Assembly (NCBI RefSeq): GCF_002102175.1
Contig: NZ_LQOX01000147.1
Location: forward strand, 93,967 to 157,966
DNA: 64,000 nucleotides
DNA from: Mycobacterium gastri
Lineage (GTDB): Bacteria > Actinomycetota > Actinomycetes > Mycobacteriales > Mycobacteriaceae
Direction of reading: 5' to 3'
Shown here piece after piece: positions 17,471 through 26,107 of this stretch. Under the pieces are notes generated by a model, which had not been told where the DNA came from, made no database searches, and saw only the letters and a program-made list of their open reading frames with translations. The position numbers and the translations under genes are program-made. Position 1 is the first letter of the stretch. Each line of letters opens with the position of its first letter.

Positions 17471-17597
17471 CCTCCCTTGCGACCGGCATCATCGCACCGA
17501 CGAGCCGGGTCACTCCGGGTGGCCCGGGACGGTGGGTCGTCGAATCACGCTCAGAGTGGCCGTCTTTGCCGCTTGCCGGCGGGCAGCTGATACGAAA

Positions 17598-17631
17598 ACA
17601 GCGCGAGAAATCTTTCGATTTCTCGCGCTGT
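17598..17631 (-). terminator. Intrinsic terminator of whiB6
   Basis: A perfect 15-bp inverted repeat (arms 17598-17612 and 17617-17631, 4-nt loop) is followed on the minus strand by TTTT. It lies 73 bp after the whiB6 stop. A stem this long with a T run is unusual in mycobacteria and is strong evidence for whiB6 termination. Confidence 0.8.
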
Positions 17632-17703
17632 CTACGTGTGGCAACGACTGACCGCCCACCGCACCGCAGACCCCTCGAAGCAGCGGCTCGGATCGCGGCA
17701 GTC

Positions 17704-17991
17704 TTATGCCGATTGCGCGACCACCCGTTCGCGCACGGGGTAACCGTTGCGCTCCGCCAGCGACCGCAGTTGACCCAGCGCGAACGCCCGGGCCCGGCCT
17801 GACTCAGGAATTACCACACCGGCCCAAAGACCTTCCGCGCCCGGGGATTCGACGGCGTCCCGGGCGCACGCCCAGCGCCGCGGGCAGGCCCGGCACATCG
17901 CCTTGGCCTCGTTGTCGGGTGTCGTTGTCCAGCGGTCGGGGTCCTGCGTGCAGACGCCCAGCGGGACCTCGTACAGAGCCGTTGCGGTCAT
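17704..17991 (-). CDS. whiB6: WhiB-family Fe-S transcriptional regulator WhiB6
   Basis: The 95-residue product contains the four WhiB cysteines at 14, 33, 36 and 42 (C-x18-C-x2-C-x5-C) that hold a [4Fe-4S] cluster. The family G-(V/I)-W turn is present as GLWAGVVIP, and the basic C-terminus binds DNA or sigma factor. Sequence and position match WhiB6 (Rv3862c), which controls ESX-1 gene expression in response to redox state and secretion status. M. tuberculosis WhiB6 is annotated at 116 residues; here no in-frame start exists for the extra N-terminal 21, so MTATALYEVPLG is the start, with AGAGGAG upstream. It is divergent from the Rv3863-type gene. It probably responds to PhoP and EspR as in M. 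tuberculosis, but I did not identify those boxes. Confidence 0.95.
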   Translation of the reverse strand: MTATALYEVPLGVCTQDPDRWTTTPDNEAKAMCRACPRRWACARDAVESPGAEGLWAGVVIPESGRARAFALGQLRSLAERNGYPVRERVVAQSA

Positions 17992-18449
17992 ATCGTTGCG
18001 CTCCTCTTAAAGCGTTGCAGGTCGGTAGCCTCCCGAGCAGTAGCGTATAGCACGAACCGTTGCAGTGCAACAGTTGGAGTCAGTAGCCCCTGCCGAAGCG
18101 CGCTACGGCTACCTCGAGCGAGTCCTCCATACCCCGCCGATATGCGCCGTCACCTGGCCTTAGATTCAGAAGAGAAGGTGCTCATGACGGCGGCCCGGCG
18201 TCCAAAGCGGGCTAACCCATTGCGCAAACCGTTACGGCTTGCAATACTTCTGCGCGGCAGAACCGTAGCGTTTGGTGCGGTACCGCCGCAGCAGTACCCG
18301 CCGCCGACCCCCTGCGGCCACGGTCCCAAAAACGTAGCGAAAGCGTAGCGGTGGAAGGGCGCAACGGTTAGGATGATCGTCGGCGGAAGGCTTGTCCTGC
18401 TGCCCACCCCAGTACCCGCGAGCTAGGACGAGCCAGGAGAGCGACGCAG
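17992..18449. promoter_or_regulatory. whiB6 / Rv3863-type divergent regulatory region with repeated CGTAGCG motifs
   Basis: This 458-bp region has no convincing gene. It holds four copies of the heptamer CGTAGCG (18264-18270, 18333-18339, 18344-18350 on plus; 18101-18107 on minus). It also has a perfect 13-bp palindrome, GTTGCA-G-TGCAAC, at 18059-18071. The paired plus-strand copies are 11 bp apart, centred about 100 bp upstream of the Rv3863-type start. These look like protein-binding sites of unknown owner. Confidence 0.45.
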
Positions 18450-19556
18450 ATGCCCAACGCCGAATCACCTGTCGGGCCGGCTCTGCTGGTCGCCCACAGC
18501 GGCGAACCGTCGCACGCGATCGCCCGCGACCGTGATGTCGTGGCCATCGGTCGCCCACCCCTGGCCGGTGTCCAGTTTGATGATCCAGACGTTTCGCAGG
18601 CACATCTGCGAGCAGTGTCCGAAGATGGACCGTGGCGCATCCTCGGCAACAGCCCGAGCGGTATGTTCGTCGACGGACGACGCGAAGGATCTGTGACCGT
18701 CAGCGACAAGACCATCGTCCGGTTCGGCGATCCCACTGGAGGCAAGGCGTTGACGTTCGAAGTCGTCAGGCCGTCGAATTCGCCTGAAGAGCAGCGCCGT
18801 GAACAACGACCGGCGGACCAGTCGGATGGCCAGACCAGCGAACCCGATCCCGGCGTGGTCCGCGCCGGTGCGGCCGCCGCGGCGCGACGGCGTGAGCTTG
18901 ACATCAGTCAGCGCAGCCTCGCGGCCGACGGGGTCATCAATGCGGGCGCATTGATCGCCTTCGAGAAGGGCCGTAGCTGGCCGCGGGAACGGACCCGGGC
19001 CAAGCTCGAGGAAGTGCTGCAATGGGCGCCCGGGACCATCGCCCGGATCCGCCAGGGCGAGCCAGCTGCGCATCAGCCGGCGATACCGACTTTCGAGGCA
19101 GATGCCGAGCCGCAGCCCGCCGAGGGCCCGGCGTCGTTGATCGCGCAGGCGGTGGCGGCGGCCGTCGACACCTGCAGCCTGGCCATCGCCGCGTTACCGC
19201 CGCCCGAGGACCCCGAGTTCACCGAGCGCGCAGCGCCGATCCTCGCCGATTTGCGCCAGCTCGAGGCCATCGCCGTACAGGCGACTCGCATCAGTCGTAT
19301 TACCCCCGAACTGATCAAGGCACTGGGCGCGGTGCGCCGTTACCACGACAAATTGATGACGCTGGGGGCCACCGCCCCGGGAGCCACGCTGGCGCAGCGT
19401 TTATATGCCGCGCGCCGGCGGGCCAATCTTTCCGCTTCCGAAACTGCACAGGCAGCCGGAGTGGCAGAAGAAATGATTGTCCGCGCCGAAGCCGAGGAAG
19501 CTTTGCCGGCCGAAGCCGCCGAGGCAATCGAAACGCTTATCCGTCAAATCAATTGA
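18450..19556 (+). CDS. FHA-domain and HTH-like protein, first gene of the ESX-1 region (Rv3863 type)
   Basis: The 368-residue product begins with an FHA-like domain (about residues 10-107). The FHA Gly-Arg strand (AIGRPPL, 32-38), the S-x-x-H turn (VSQAHLRA, about 48-55) and N-S-P-S-G-x-F-V-D-G (about 67-76) are visible. FHA domains bind phosphothreonine. Two helix-turn-helix-like stretches follow, at about 146-205 (RRRELDISQRSLAADGVINAG) and about 305-360 (AARRRANLSASETAQAAGVA). This suggests a DNA- or phosphoprotein-binding regulator, perhaps downstream of a Ser/Thr kinase. The place between whiB6 and espE matches Rv3863. A good CAGGAGAG site precedes the ATG. Confidence 0.8.
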   Translation: MPNAESPVGPALLVAHSGEPSHAIARDRDVVAIGRPPLAGVQFDDPDVSQAHLRAVSEDGPWRILGNSPSGMFVDGRREGSVTVSDKTIVRFGDPTGGKALTFEVVRPSNSPEEQRREQRPADQSDGQTSEPDPGVVRAGAAAAARRRELDISQRSLAADGVINAGALIAFEKGRSWPRERTRAKLEEVLQWAPGTIARIRQGEPAAHQPAIPTFEADAEPQPAEGPASLIAQAVAAAVDTCSLAIAALPPPEDPEFTERAAPILADLRQLEAIAVQATRISRITPELIKALGAVRRYHDKLMTLGATAPGATLAQRLYAARRRANLSASETAQAAGVAEEMIVRAEAEEALPAEAAEAIETLIRQIN

Positions 19557-19790
19557 GTCGACTCCGGGAGCCGCAACACAATGGAGCGCTCGAGGTTCAA
19601 TCGTCCGGGGAACGGCACCGCCGCCCGGTCGGCCGGCTGTGCGGTCGCGTCACGCGCCGCGCACGAAATCGCCCGGCTCACCAAAAAATTCGTGCATCTA
19701 CCGTCACCACAGCGCTGCTAAGCTCAACGTGCGGTGTAAAGATGCACAAAAGTCAGTGCACAGGATCAGCGAGTGTGAGGAAAGACGTAA

Positions 19791-21113
19791 ATGAAGGGCA
19801 GCGACCTTTGCAAGAACACCAGTAACTTCATTTGGGGCCAGTTGCTCTTGCTCGGCGAGGGCATCCCCGACCCAGGTGATGTCTTCAACACGGGCGCGAC
19901 GCTGTTCAAGCAAATCAGCGACAAGATGGGGCTCGCCATTCCGGGTACCAACTGGATCGGCCAAGCCGCCGACGCCTATTTGAACCAGAACATTGCGCAG
20001 CAACTTCGCGCAAAGGTGATGGGCGACATCGACTCTTTGACCGGCAACATGATTTCGAACCAGGCCAAGTACGTGTCCAACACGCGCGACGTCCTGCGGG
20101 CGATGAAGAAGATGATCGACGGCGTCTACAAGGCCTGCAAGGTGCTGGAAAAGGTTCCGCTGCTGGGTTGGCTGTGGTCGTGGGAACTCGCACTGCCGAT
20201 GTCCGGCATTGCGATGGCTGTCGTCGGCGGCGCACTGCTGTACCTGACGATCATGACGCTGATGAACATGACCAACCTGCAGGGCCTGCTCGGCCGGCTT
20301 ATCGAGATGTTCACGACCCTGCCCAAATTCCCTGGTCTGCCCATTCCCAGCATCCCCGACATCATCGACGGCCTCTGGCCGCCGAAACTGCCCGACATCC
20401 CGATCCCGGGCCTGCCCGACATCCCGGGCCTGCCGGACTTCAAGTGGCCGCCCGTCCCGGGTATACCGGACTTCAACCTGCCGATTCCGGGCCTGCCCGA
20501 ATTCGAGTGGCCGTCCATTCCGGGCCTGCCCGACTTCGGCAACTTGCCCGGCCTGCCCGACTTCGGCTTGCCCAACCTGCCCGGCCTGCCGGGCTTCCCC
20601 GGCTTGCCAATCCCCGGATTCCCGAGCCTGCCCGGGCTGCCCAGCATCCCCAACTTGTTCCCCGGCTTACCTAGCCTGGGCGACTTGATCCCGGGAATCG
20701 GCAACCTCGGCAAGTTGCCGACCTGGACGGAGTTGGCCGCCCTGCCAGATTTCTTGGGCGGCTTCGCGGGCCTGCCCAGCCTCAGCTTCGCCGACCTGCT
20801 GTCGTTTAGCCAACTACCCAACGTCAGTTCGCTCACGGCGACGATGGGTCAGTTGCAGCAGCTCGTGGGAGCCGGGGGCGGGCCGGGCCAGCTCGGCAGC
20901 ATGGCCGGTCAGCAGGCGCAGATGATCTCCTCGCAGGCCCAGCAGGGCGGCCAGCAGCAACAGGCCACCCTCGTCAGCGACAAGCGGGAAGAGGACGAGG
21001 AAGGCGCGGCCGCTGGAGCCGGCGCCGAGCGCGCGCCGATCGACGCCGGAGCCGCCGGCGGCCAGCAGCGGCAGGCTCCTCCGCCCAGGCCCGCGCCGAG
21101 TGGGCTGGTTTGA
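19791..21113 (+). CDS. espE: ESX-1 secretion-associated protein EspE with expanded Leu-Pro-Gly repeats
   Basis: The 440-residue product matches EspE (Rv3864), which I remember as about 402 residues. The helical N-terminal domain (about 1-110) is followed by a hydrophobic segment (about 125-165). A long low-complexity tract of LP, GLP and IPGLPD/E units runs from about 178 to 305. The C-terminal end is Gln-, Ala- and Gly-rich and acidic. EspE is a substrate and cell-surface factor of ESX-1 and works with EspF, a paralogue of EspA/EspC organisation. It heads the espE-F-G1-H set, 234 bp after the Rv3863-type gene, so it likely has its own promoter. TGAGGAAAG precedes the ATG. The repeat tract appears longer than in M. 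tuberculosis. Confidence 0.93.
   Translation: MKGSDLCKNTSNFIWGQLLLLGEGIPDPGDVFNTGATLFKQISDKMGLAIPGTNWIGQAADAYLNQNIAQQLRAKVMGDIDSLTGNMISNQAKYVSNTRDVLRAMKKMIDGVYKACKVLEKVPLLGWLWSWELALPMSGIAMAVVGGALLYLTIMTLMNMTNLQGLLGRLIEMFTTLPKFPGLPIPSIPDIIDGLWPPKLPDIPIPGLPDIPGLPDFKWPPVPGIPDFNLPIPGLPEFEWPSIPGLPDFGNLPGLPDFGLPNLPGLPGFPGLPIPGFPSLPGLPSIPNLFPGLPSLGDLIPGIGNLGKLPTWTELAALPDFLGGFAGLPSLSFADLLSFSQLPNVSSLTATMGQLQQLVGAGGGPGQLGSMAGQQAQMISSQAQQGGQQQQATLVSDKREEDEEGAAAGAGAERAPIDAGAAGGQQRQAPPPRPAPSGLV
20320..20690 (+). repeat. Imperfect repeats encoding (I/G)LPxLPD in espE
   Basis: Short units such as CCGGGCCTGCCCGACTTC and variants recur many times and encode IPGLPDF/LPGLPDF. The tract accounts for roughly a quarter of EspE and could change length by slippage or recombination. 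Confidence 0.7.
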
Positions 21114-21190
21114 TGCTCCTGCCGTATCAAAGCCAAGCGCACCAAAGCCATAACGAGTAAAAAGAAGAACGTAGAGGAAAGGTCCACCCC

Positions 21191-21502
21191 ATGACAGGAA
21201 TACTCGGCGTCGTACCGTCCTTCCTGAAGGTACTGGCGGGTATGCACAACGAGATCGCCGGGCAACTCAAATCGGCCACCTCGGCCCCCAGCGGAATCAG
21301 CCAGCGCGTCCAGATCACCCACGGTTCGTTCACGTCGAAATTCAACAACACGTTGCAACAGTTCGAAACGACCCGCAACCAGACCGGCACTGGGCTGCAA
21401 GGGGTCACCAGCGGGCTGGCCAACAATCTGCTCTCGGCGGCCGGGGCCTACCTGAATTCCGACCAAGGTCTGGCCGGCGTCATCGACAAGATCTTCGGTT
21501 GA
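21191..21502 (+). CDS. espF: ESX-1 secretion-associated protein EspF
   Basis: The 103-residue product has the same length as EspF (Rv3865) and resembles EspC: a small helical WXG100-like protein without the WXG itself. The C-terminal Y-x-x-x-D motif (YLNSD, about residues 86-90) is the general type VII secretion signal. It is probably secreted as a partner of EspE and is needed for haemolysis and virulence in M. marinum and M. tuberculosis. It follows espE by 77 bp and precedes espG1 by 1 bp. GAGGAAAGG upstream of the ATG supports the start. Confidence 0.95.
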   Translation: MTGILGVVPSFLKVLAGMHNEIAGQLKSATSAPSGISQRVQITHGSFTSKFNNTLQQFETTRNQTGTGLQGVTSGLANNLLSAAGAYLNSDQGLAGVIDKIFG

Positions 21503-21503
21503 T

Positions 21504-22355
21504 ATGACCGGTCCGCTCGCTGCCGGCCGCGCGGGCCTCGTCGACGACGTCGTCGGCGTCGAGGTGACCATCGACGGCATGCTGGTACTCGCGGACCGGT
21601 TGCATCTGGTCGATTTCCCAGTGGCACTGGGCATCCGGCCGAACATCCCGCAAGACGACCTGCGGGAAGTCGTCTGGGACCAGGTGCGGCGTGACCTCAC
21701 TGCGCAAGGCGTGCTGGACCACAACGGCTATCCCCATCCGACAGTCGCCTCGATGGTGGACACCCTGAGCCGGTCCGACCGGACCCTCGAGGCTCGCTGG
21801 TGGCGTCGCGACATCGGCGGCGTCATGGTGCGGTTCGTGGTGTGCCGCAAGGATGATCGCCATGTTATCGCGGTGCGCAATGGCGACATGCTGGTGCTAC
21901 AGCTGGTGGCTCCTCAGGTCCGTCTGGCAGGCATGGTGACAGCCGTGCTGGGTACCGCGGAACCCGCGAGCGTGGAACCGCTGACGGGCCTCGCGAGCGA
22001 GCTGGCCGAGTGCACCACCGCGGCTCAGCTGACCCGGTACGGCCTCGCCCCGACCGCGGCCCGCACCTACACCGAGATCGTGAGCAATCCGGACAGCTGG
22101 GTGGAAATCGTCGCCAGCCAACGCCATCCCGGCGGCACGACGACGCACACCAAAGCTGCCGCCGGTGTTCTGGACTCAGCGCACGGCAGGCTGGTGTCCC
22201 TTCCCCGCGTCGTCGGCGGTGAACTGTACGGCAGCTTCCTCCCGGGCACGCAGCAGAACCTACAGCTCGCACTGGACGCCCTGGTGGAACTTCTTCCCGC
22301 GGGCTCCTGGTTAGATCACGCCTCGGATCACACCCAAGCCTCGGCCCGAGGCTGA
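21504..22355 (+). CDS. espG1: ESX-1 PE/PPE chaperone EspG1
   Basis: The 283-residue product is the same length as EspG1 (Rv3866). EspG proteins are cytosolic chaperones that bind the tip of cognate PPE proteins, here presumably PE35-PPE68, keep them soluble and deliver them to the ESX-1 channel. The mixed alpha/beta fold begins with VDDVVGVEVTIDGMLVLAD, a strand-turn-strand typical of the family; the conserved RWWRRD and QLTRYGLAP blocks are visible. It starts 1 bp after the espF stop, so it is coupled to espF. Confidence 0.96.
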   Translation: MTGPLAAGRAGLVDDVVGVEVTIDGMLVLADRLHLVDFPVALGIRPNIPQDDLREVVWDQVRRDLTAQGVLDHNGYPHPTVASMVDTLSRSDRTLEARWWRRDIGGVMVRFVVCRKDDRHVIAVRNGDMLVLQLVAPQVRLAGMVTAVLGTAEPASVEPLTGLASELAECTTAAQLTRYGLAPTAARTYTEIVSNPDSWVEIVASQRHPGGTTTHTKAAAGVLDSAHGRLVSLPRVVGGELYGSFLPGTQQNLQLALDALVELLPAGSWLDHASDHTQASARG

Positions 22356-22393
22356 CTGCTCAATCTCCGTCACGAGTCAGAAAGGGAGCCATA

Positions 22394-22936
22394 GTGGACC
22401 TGCCCGGGAACGACTACGTCAGCGACGATTTCGGCGCGCTGGATTTCACCGCCGGTGCCGCCGAGGAATCTTCACTTGACGCGCTCGATGAGTACGCGCC
22501 GCCCGAACCGGCGGACACCGGAGCCGACCTGGACGCCCTGCACGGGTTGACCGAGAAGGAAGAAGAGTCCGAGCTCGAGTTGTTCACGGTGACCAACCCG
22601 CAGGGCAGCGTGTCGGTCACGGCGATGATGGGCGGCATCATCCAGAAGATCACGGTGACCGACAAGGCCTCGCGCATGACCGAATCAGGGCTTGCCGAAG
22701 AGATCTTCGTCATCGCCGACCTGGCCCGGCAAAAGGCCCGGGCAGCCCAGCACACCTTCATGATGGAGAGCATGAATGAGTTGACGGGCGACGGAGAGGA
22801 GGCGAATGCCCTGCTTCGCGAGTTCGTCGAAATGACTCTGAATTTGCCGACGCCCGAAGAAGCCGCCGCGGCCGAAGCCGAGGTGTTCGCCACTCGCTAC
22901 GAGGTCGACTACACCTCTCGGTACAACGAACGGTGA
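22394..22936 (+). CDS. espH: ESX-1 secretion-associated protein EspH
   Basis: The 180-residue product corresponds to EspH (Rv3867, about 183). It is acidic, with a disordered N-terminal 70 residues, and a central beta-like stretch (TVTNPQGSVSVTAMMGGIIQKITVTD) followed by helices. That central part resembles the YbaB/EspL-like fold. EspH is a cytosolic factor needed for stability or export of EspE and EspF. The start is GTG with AAAGGGAG upstream. It lies between espG1 and eccA1, 38 bp after the former and 3 bp before the latter. Confidence 0.92.
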   Translation: MDLPGNDYVSDDFGALDFTAGAAEESSLDALDEYAPPEPADTGADLDALHGLTEKEEESELELFTVTNPQGSVSVTAMMGGIIQKITVTDKASRMTESGLAEEIFVIADLARQKARAAQHTFMMESMNELTGDGEEANALLREFVEMTLNLPTPEEAAAAEAEVFATRYEVDYTSRYNER

Positions 22937-22939
22937 TAC

Positions 22940-24661
22940 ATGACTGATCGCCTGGCCGGTCTGTTCGAAAGTGCCGTCGGCATGCTGCCGTTGTCAGAGG
23001 CGCGGTCGCTGGACCTGTTCACCGAAATCACCAATGACGACGAGTCGGCCTGCGATGCGTGGGTCGGCCGGATCAGATGCGGTGACCTCGACCGGGTGAC
23101 GCTGTTCCGCGCCTGGTATTCGCGCCGGAACTTCGGCCGATTGGCGGGTTCGGCGCAGATCTCGATGAGCACCCTGGGCGCCAGAGTCCCCATCGGCGGC
23201 CTGTACGGAGACATCACCTACCCCGTTGCATCGCCACTGGCCATCACCATGGGGTTCGCCGCATCCGAAGCGGCCCAAGGCAATTACGCTGACGCCATGG
23301 AGGCCATCGAGGCCAGCGCGGTCCCCGGGTCCGAGCATCTGGTGTCGTGGCTCAAAGCGGTGATCTACGGCGCCGCCGAGCGCTGGACCGATGTGATCGA
23401 CGAAGTCAAGAGCGGCGCGAAATGGCCGGACAAGTTCTTGGCGGGGGCTGCCGGTGTGGCGCACGGTGTGGCGGCGGCAAACCTGGGCTTGTTCACCGAA
23501 GCCGAACGCCGCCTCACCGAAGCCAACGACTCGCCGGCCGGTGAAGCGTGCGCACGCGCCATCGCGTGGTATCTGGCCATGGCGCGCCGCTCCCAGGGCA
23601 ACGAAGACGCCGCGGTGGCCCTGCTGGAATGGTTGCAGACCACCCATCCGGGTCCGAAAGTGTCCGCGGCGCTCAAGGATTCATCGTATCGTTTGAAGAC
23701 GACCACGGCCGAGCAGATCGCTTCCCGCTCCGACCCGTGGGATCCGGGCAGCGTGGTGACCGACACCTCCGGTCGCGAGCGGCTGCTGGCCGAAGCCCAG
23801 GCCGAGCTGGACCGCCAAATCGGACTCACCCGCGTCAAAACACAGATCGAGCGATACCGCGCGGCGACCATGATGGCCCGGGTTCGCGCTGCCAAGGGCA
23901 TGAAGGTCGCCCAGCCCAGCAAGCACATGATCTTCACCGGGCCGCCCGGTACCGGCAAGACCACGATCGCGCGGGTGGTGGCCAACATTCTGGCCGGGTT
24001 AGGTGTCATCGCCGAACCCAAGCTGGTCGAGACATCGCGCAAGGACTTCGTCGCCGAGTACGAGGGGCAGTCGGCGGTCAAGACCGCCAAGACGATCGAC
24101 CAAGCCCTGGGCGGCGTGCTGTTCATCGACGAGGCCTACGCGCTGGTGCAGGAACGGGATGGGCGCACCGACCCGTTCGGGCAGGAAGCGATGGACACGC
24201 TGCTGGCCCGCATGGAAAACGACCGTGACCGGCTGGTGGTGATCATCGCCGGCTACAGTTCGGACATCGATCGGCTGCTGGAGACAAACGAGGGCCTGAG
24301 GTCCCGCTTCGCCACCCGCATCGAGTTCGACACCTACAGCCCCGAAGAGCTCCTGGAGATCGCGAAAGTCATTGCCACCGCCAATGACTCGATGCTGAGC
24401 ACCGAGGCCGCCGATGAGTTCCTGCGGGCCGCCAAGATGCTGCACGAGCGGACGTTGCGCGGCCGCCCGGCCCTCGATATCGCCGGAAACGGCCGCTACG
24501 CACGGCAATTGGTCGAAGCCGCCGAGCAATACCGGGACATGCGCCTGGCACAGGGCATCGACATCGAATCTCTGGACGTGGACCGGCTGCAAGAGATCAA
24601 CGGCGCCGACATGGCCGAGGCGATCGCCTCTGTGCATGCGCACCTCAACATGAGAGAGTGA
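22940..24661 (+). CDS. eccA1: ESX-1 AAA+ ATPase EccA1
   Basis: The 573-residue product is the same length as M. tuberculosis EccA1 (Rv3868). The N-terminal half is a TPR-like helical domain (about 1-260) and the C-terminal half a CbxX/CfqX-type AAA+ domain. Walker A GPPGTGKTT has Lys at about residue 340, Walker B is GGVLFIDEAYAL, and a sensor-type stretch is LVVIIAGYS. EccA1 is cytosolic and thought to act on EspG-PE-PPE complexes or early secretion steps. It starts 3 bp after espH and is followed by eccB1 after 3 bp. Confidence 0.97.
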   Translation: MTDRLAGLFESAVGMLPLSEARSLDLFTEITNDDESACDAWVGRIRCGDLDRVTLFRAWYSRRNFGRLAGSAQISMSTLGARVPIGGLYGDITYPVASPLAITMGFAASEAAQGNYADAMEAIEASAVPGSEHLVSWLKAVIYGAAERWTDVIDEVKSGAKWPDKFLAGAAGVAHGVAAANLGLFTEAERRLTEANDSPAGEACARAIAWYLAMARRSQGNEDAAVALLEWLQTTHPGPKVSAALKDSSYRLKTTTAEQIASRSDPWDPGSVVTDTSGRERLLAEAQAELDRQIGLTRVKTQIERYRAATMMARVRAAKGMKVAQPSKHMIFTGPPGTGKTTIARVVANILAGLGVIAEPKLVETSRKDFVAEYEGQSAVKTAKTIDQALGGVLFIDEAYALVQERDGRTDPFGQEAMDTLLARMENDRDRLVVIIAGYSSDIDRLLETNEGLRSRFATRIEFDTYSPEELLEIAKVIATANDSMLSTEAADEFLRAAKMLHERTLRGRPALDIAGNGRYARQLVEAAEQYRDMRLAQGIDIESLDVDRLQEINGADMAEAIASVHAHLNMRE

Positions 24662-24664
24662 ACC

Positions 24665-26107
24665 ATGGGGCTTCGCCTCACCACCAAGGTTCAGGTCAGC
24701 GGCTGGCGCTTCCTGCTTCGCCGGCTCGAGCACGCGATCGTGCGGCGCGACACCCGCATGTTCGACGATCCGCTGCAGTTCTACAGCCGTTCGGTCGGGC
24801 TGGGCATCGTCATCGCGGTCTTGATCCTGCTCGGGGCCGGGCTGTTGGCCTTCTTCAAACCGCAGGGAAAGCTCGGCGCCAGCAGCCTTCTCACCGACCG
24901 GACGACCAACCAGCTGTACGTGATCGTGTCAGGACAGTTGCATCCCGTCTACAACCTGACCTCGGCCCGGCTGGTGCTGGGAAACCCGGCCAACCCCGCC
25001 ACCGTGAAGTCCTCCGAACTGAGCAAGATGCCATTGGGTCAGACGATCGGCATCCCCGGCGCCCCTTACGCCACACCGGTTTCCGGGGACACCACCTCGA
25101 CCTGGACCTTATGCGACACCGTCGTCCGGCCCGGCGCCGCGTCCGCCGCAGTTCAGACGTCGGTCCTGGTGATGCCCTTGCTGATCGATTCGTCGATCAA
25201 CCCGATCCAGGCCAACGAGGCAACGCTGGCCACCTACCAGGGCCAGACCTGGATTGTCACCGCCAAGGGCCGACATTCGATCGATCTCAGCGACCGGGCC
25301 CTCACCTCAGCCATGGGGATCCCCGTCACCGCCCAGCCGGTCCCGATGTCGGAGGGCATGTTCAACGCGCTGCCCGCGATGGGCGCCTGGCAACTGCCGC
25401 CCATACCGGGTGCGGGAACACCGAATACCCTTGGGCTGCCTGATGATCTGGTGATCGGCTCGGTATTTCAGATCCACACCGACAAGGGGCCGCAATACTA
25501 CGTGGTGCTGCCCGACGGCATCGCTGCGGTGAACGCGACGACGGCGGCGGCACTGCGCGCGACCCAGTCGCACGGACTGGTGGCACCGCCCGCGGTCGTG
25601 CCGAGCCTGGTCGTGCGCATTCCCGAACGCGTTTACGACTCGCCGCTGCCCGCCGAGCAGCTCAAGATCATGTCCAGGCCGGACGAGCCCACCCTGTGCT
25701 GGATGTGGGAACGCAGAGCCGGAGATCAGGCGCCGAAGACAACGGTTCTGTCCGGACGGCATCTACCGATCCCACCGTCGGCCATGAACACCGGTATCAA
25801 GCAGATCCAAGGCACCGCAACGGTATATATCGACGGTGGCAAGTTCGTCCAGTTGCAGTCCCCTGATCCGCGCTACGGCGAATCGATGTACTACATCGAT
25901 CCGGAAGGGGTGCGTTACGGGGTCCCGAATGCCGATTCCGCCAAAGCACTGGGTCTGGGTTCCCCGAAAACCGCGCCCTGGGAGGTCGTTCGGCTACTGG
26001 TTGACGGGCCGGTGTTGTCCAAAGACGCCGCCCTGTTAGAGCACGAAACGCTTCCCGCCGATCCCAATCCACGAAAAGTCCCCGCCGGAACACCCGGAGT
26101 CCCCTGA
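24665..26107 (+). CDS. eccB1: ESX-1 membrane core component EccB1
   Basis: The 480-residue product is the same length as EccB1 (Rv3869). It has a short cytoplasmic N-terminus, one transmembrane helix at about 44-65 (VGLGIVIAVLILLGAGLLAF), and a large periplasmic domain with the four-fold R1-R4 repeats of the family. A typical start of the periplasmic part is TNQLYVIVSGQLHPVYNLTSA. EccB connects the inner-membrane complex to the periplasm and holds it together with EccC, EccD and EccE. Its TGA stop shares one base with the eccCa1 ATG. Confidence 0.97.
   Translation: MGLRLTTKVQVSGWRFLLRRLEHAIVRRDTRMFDDPLQFYSRSVGLGIVIAVLILLGAGLLAFFKPQGKLGASSLLTDRTTNQLYVIVSGQLHPVYNLTSARLVLGNPANPATVKSSELSKMPLGQTIGIPGAPYATPVSGDTTSTWTLCDTVVRPGAASAAVQTSVLVMPLLIDSSINPIQANEATLATYQGQTWIVTAKGRHSIDLSDRALTSAMGIPVTAQPVPMSEGMFNALPAMGAWQLPPIPGAGTPNTLGLPDDLVIGSVFQIHTDKGPQYYVVLPDGIAAVNATTAAALRATQSHGLVAPPAVVPSLVVRIPERVYDSPLPAEQLKIMSRPDEPTLCWMWERRAGDQAPKTTVLSGRHLPIPPSAMNTGIKQIQGTATVYIDGGKFVQLQSPDPRYGESMYYIDPEGVRYGVPNADSAKALGLGSPKTAPWEVVRLLVDGPVLSKDAALLEHETLPADPNPRKVPAGTPGVP

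Noticed and set aside
17067..17651. 194-codon plus-strand frame at the Rv3861 position
   Set aside because: It lies over the SRPBCC pseudogene read from the other strand and over the whiB6 terminator. Its composition is not protein-like.
18142..18348. 68-codon plus-strand frame between whiB6 and the Rv3863-type gene
   Set aside because: No domain, no ribosome site, and it runs through the repeated CGTAGCG motifs, which look regulatory.
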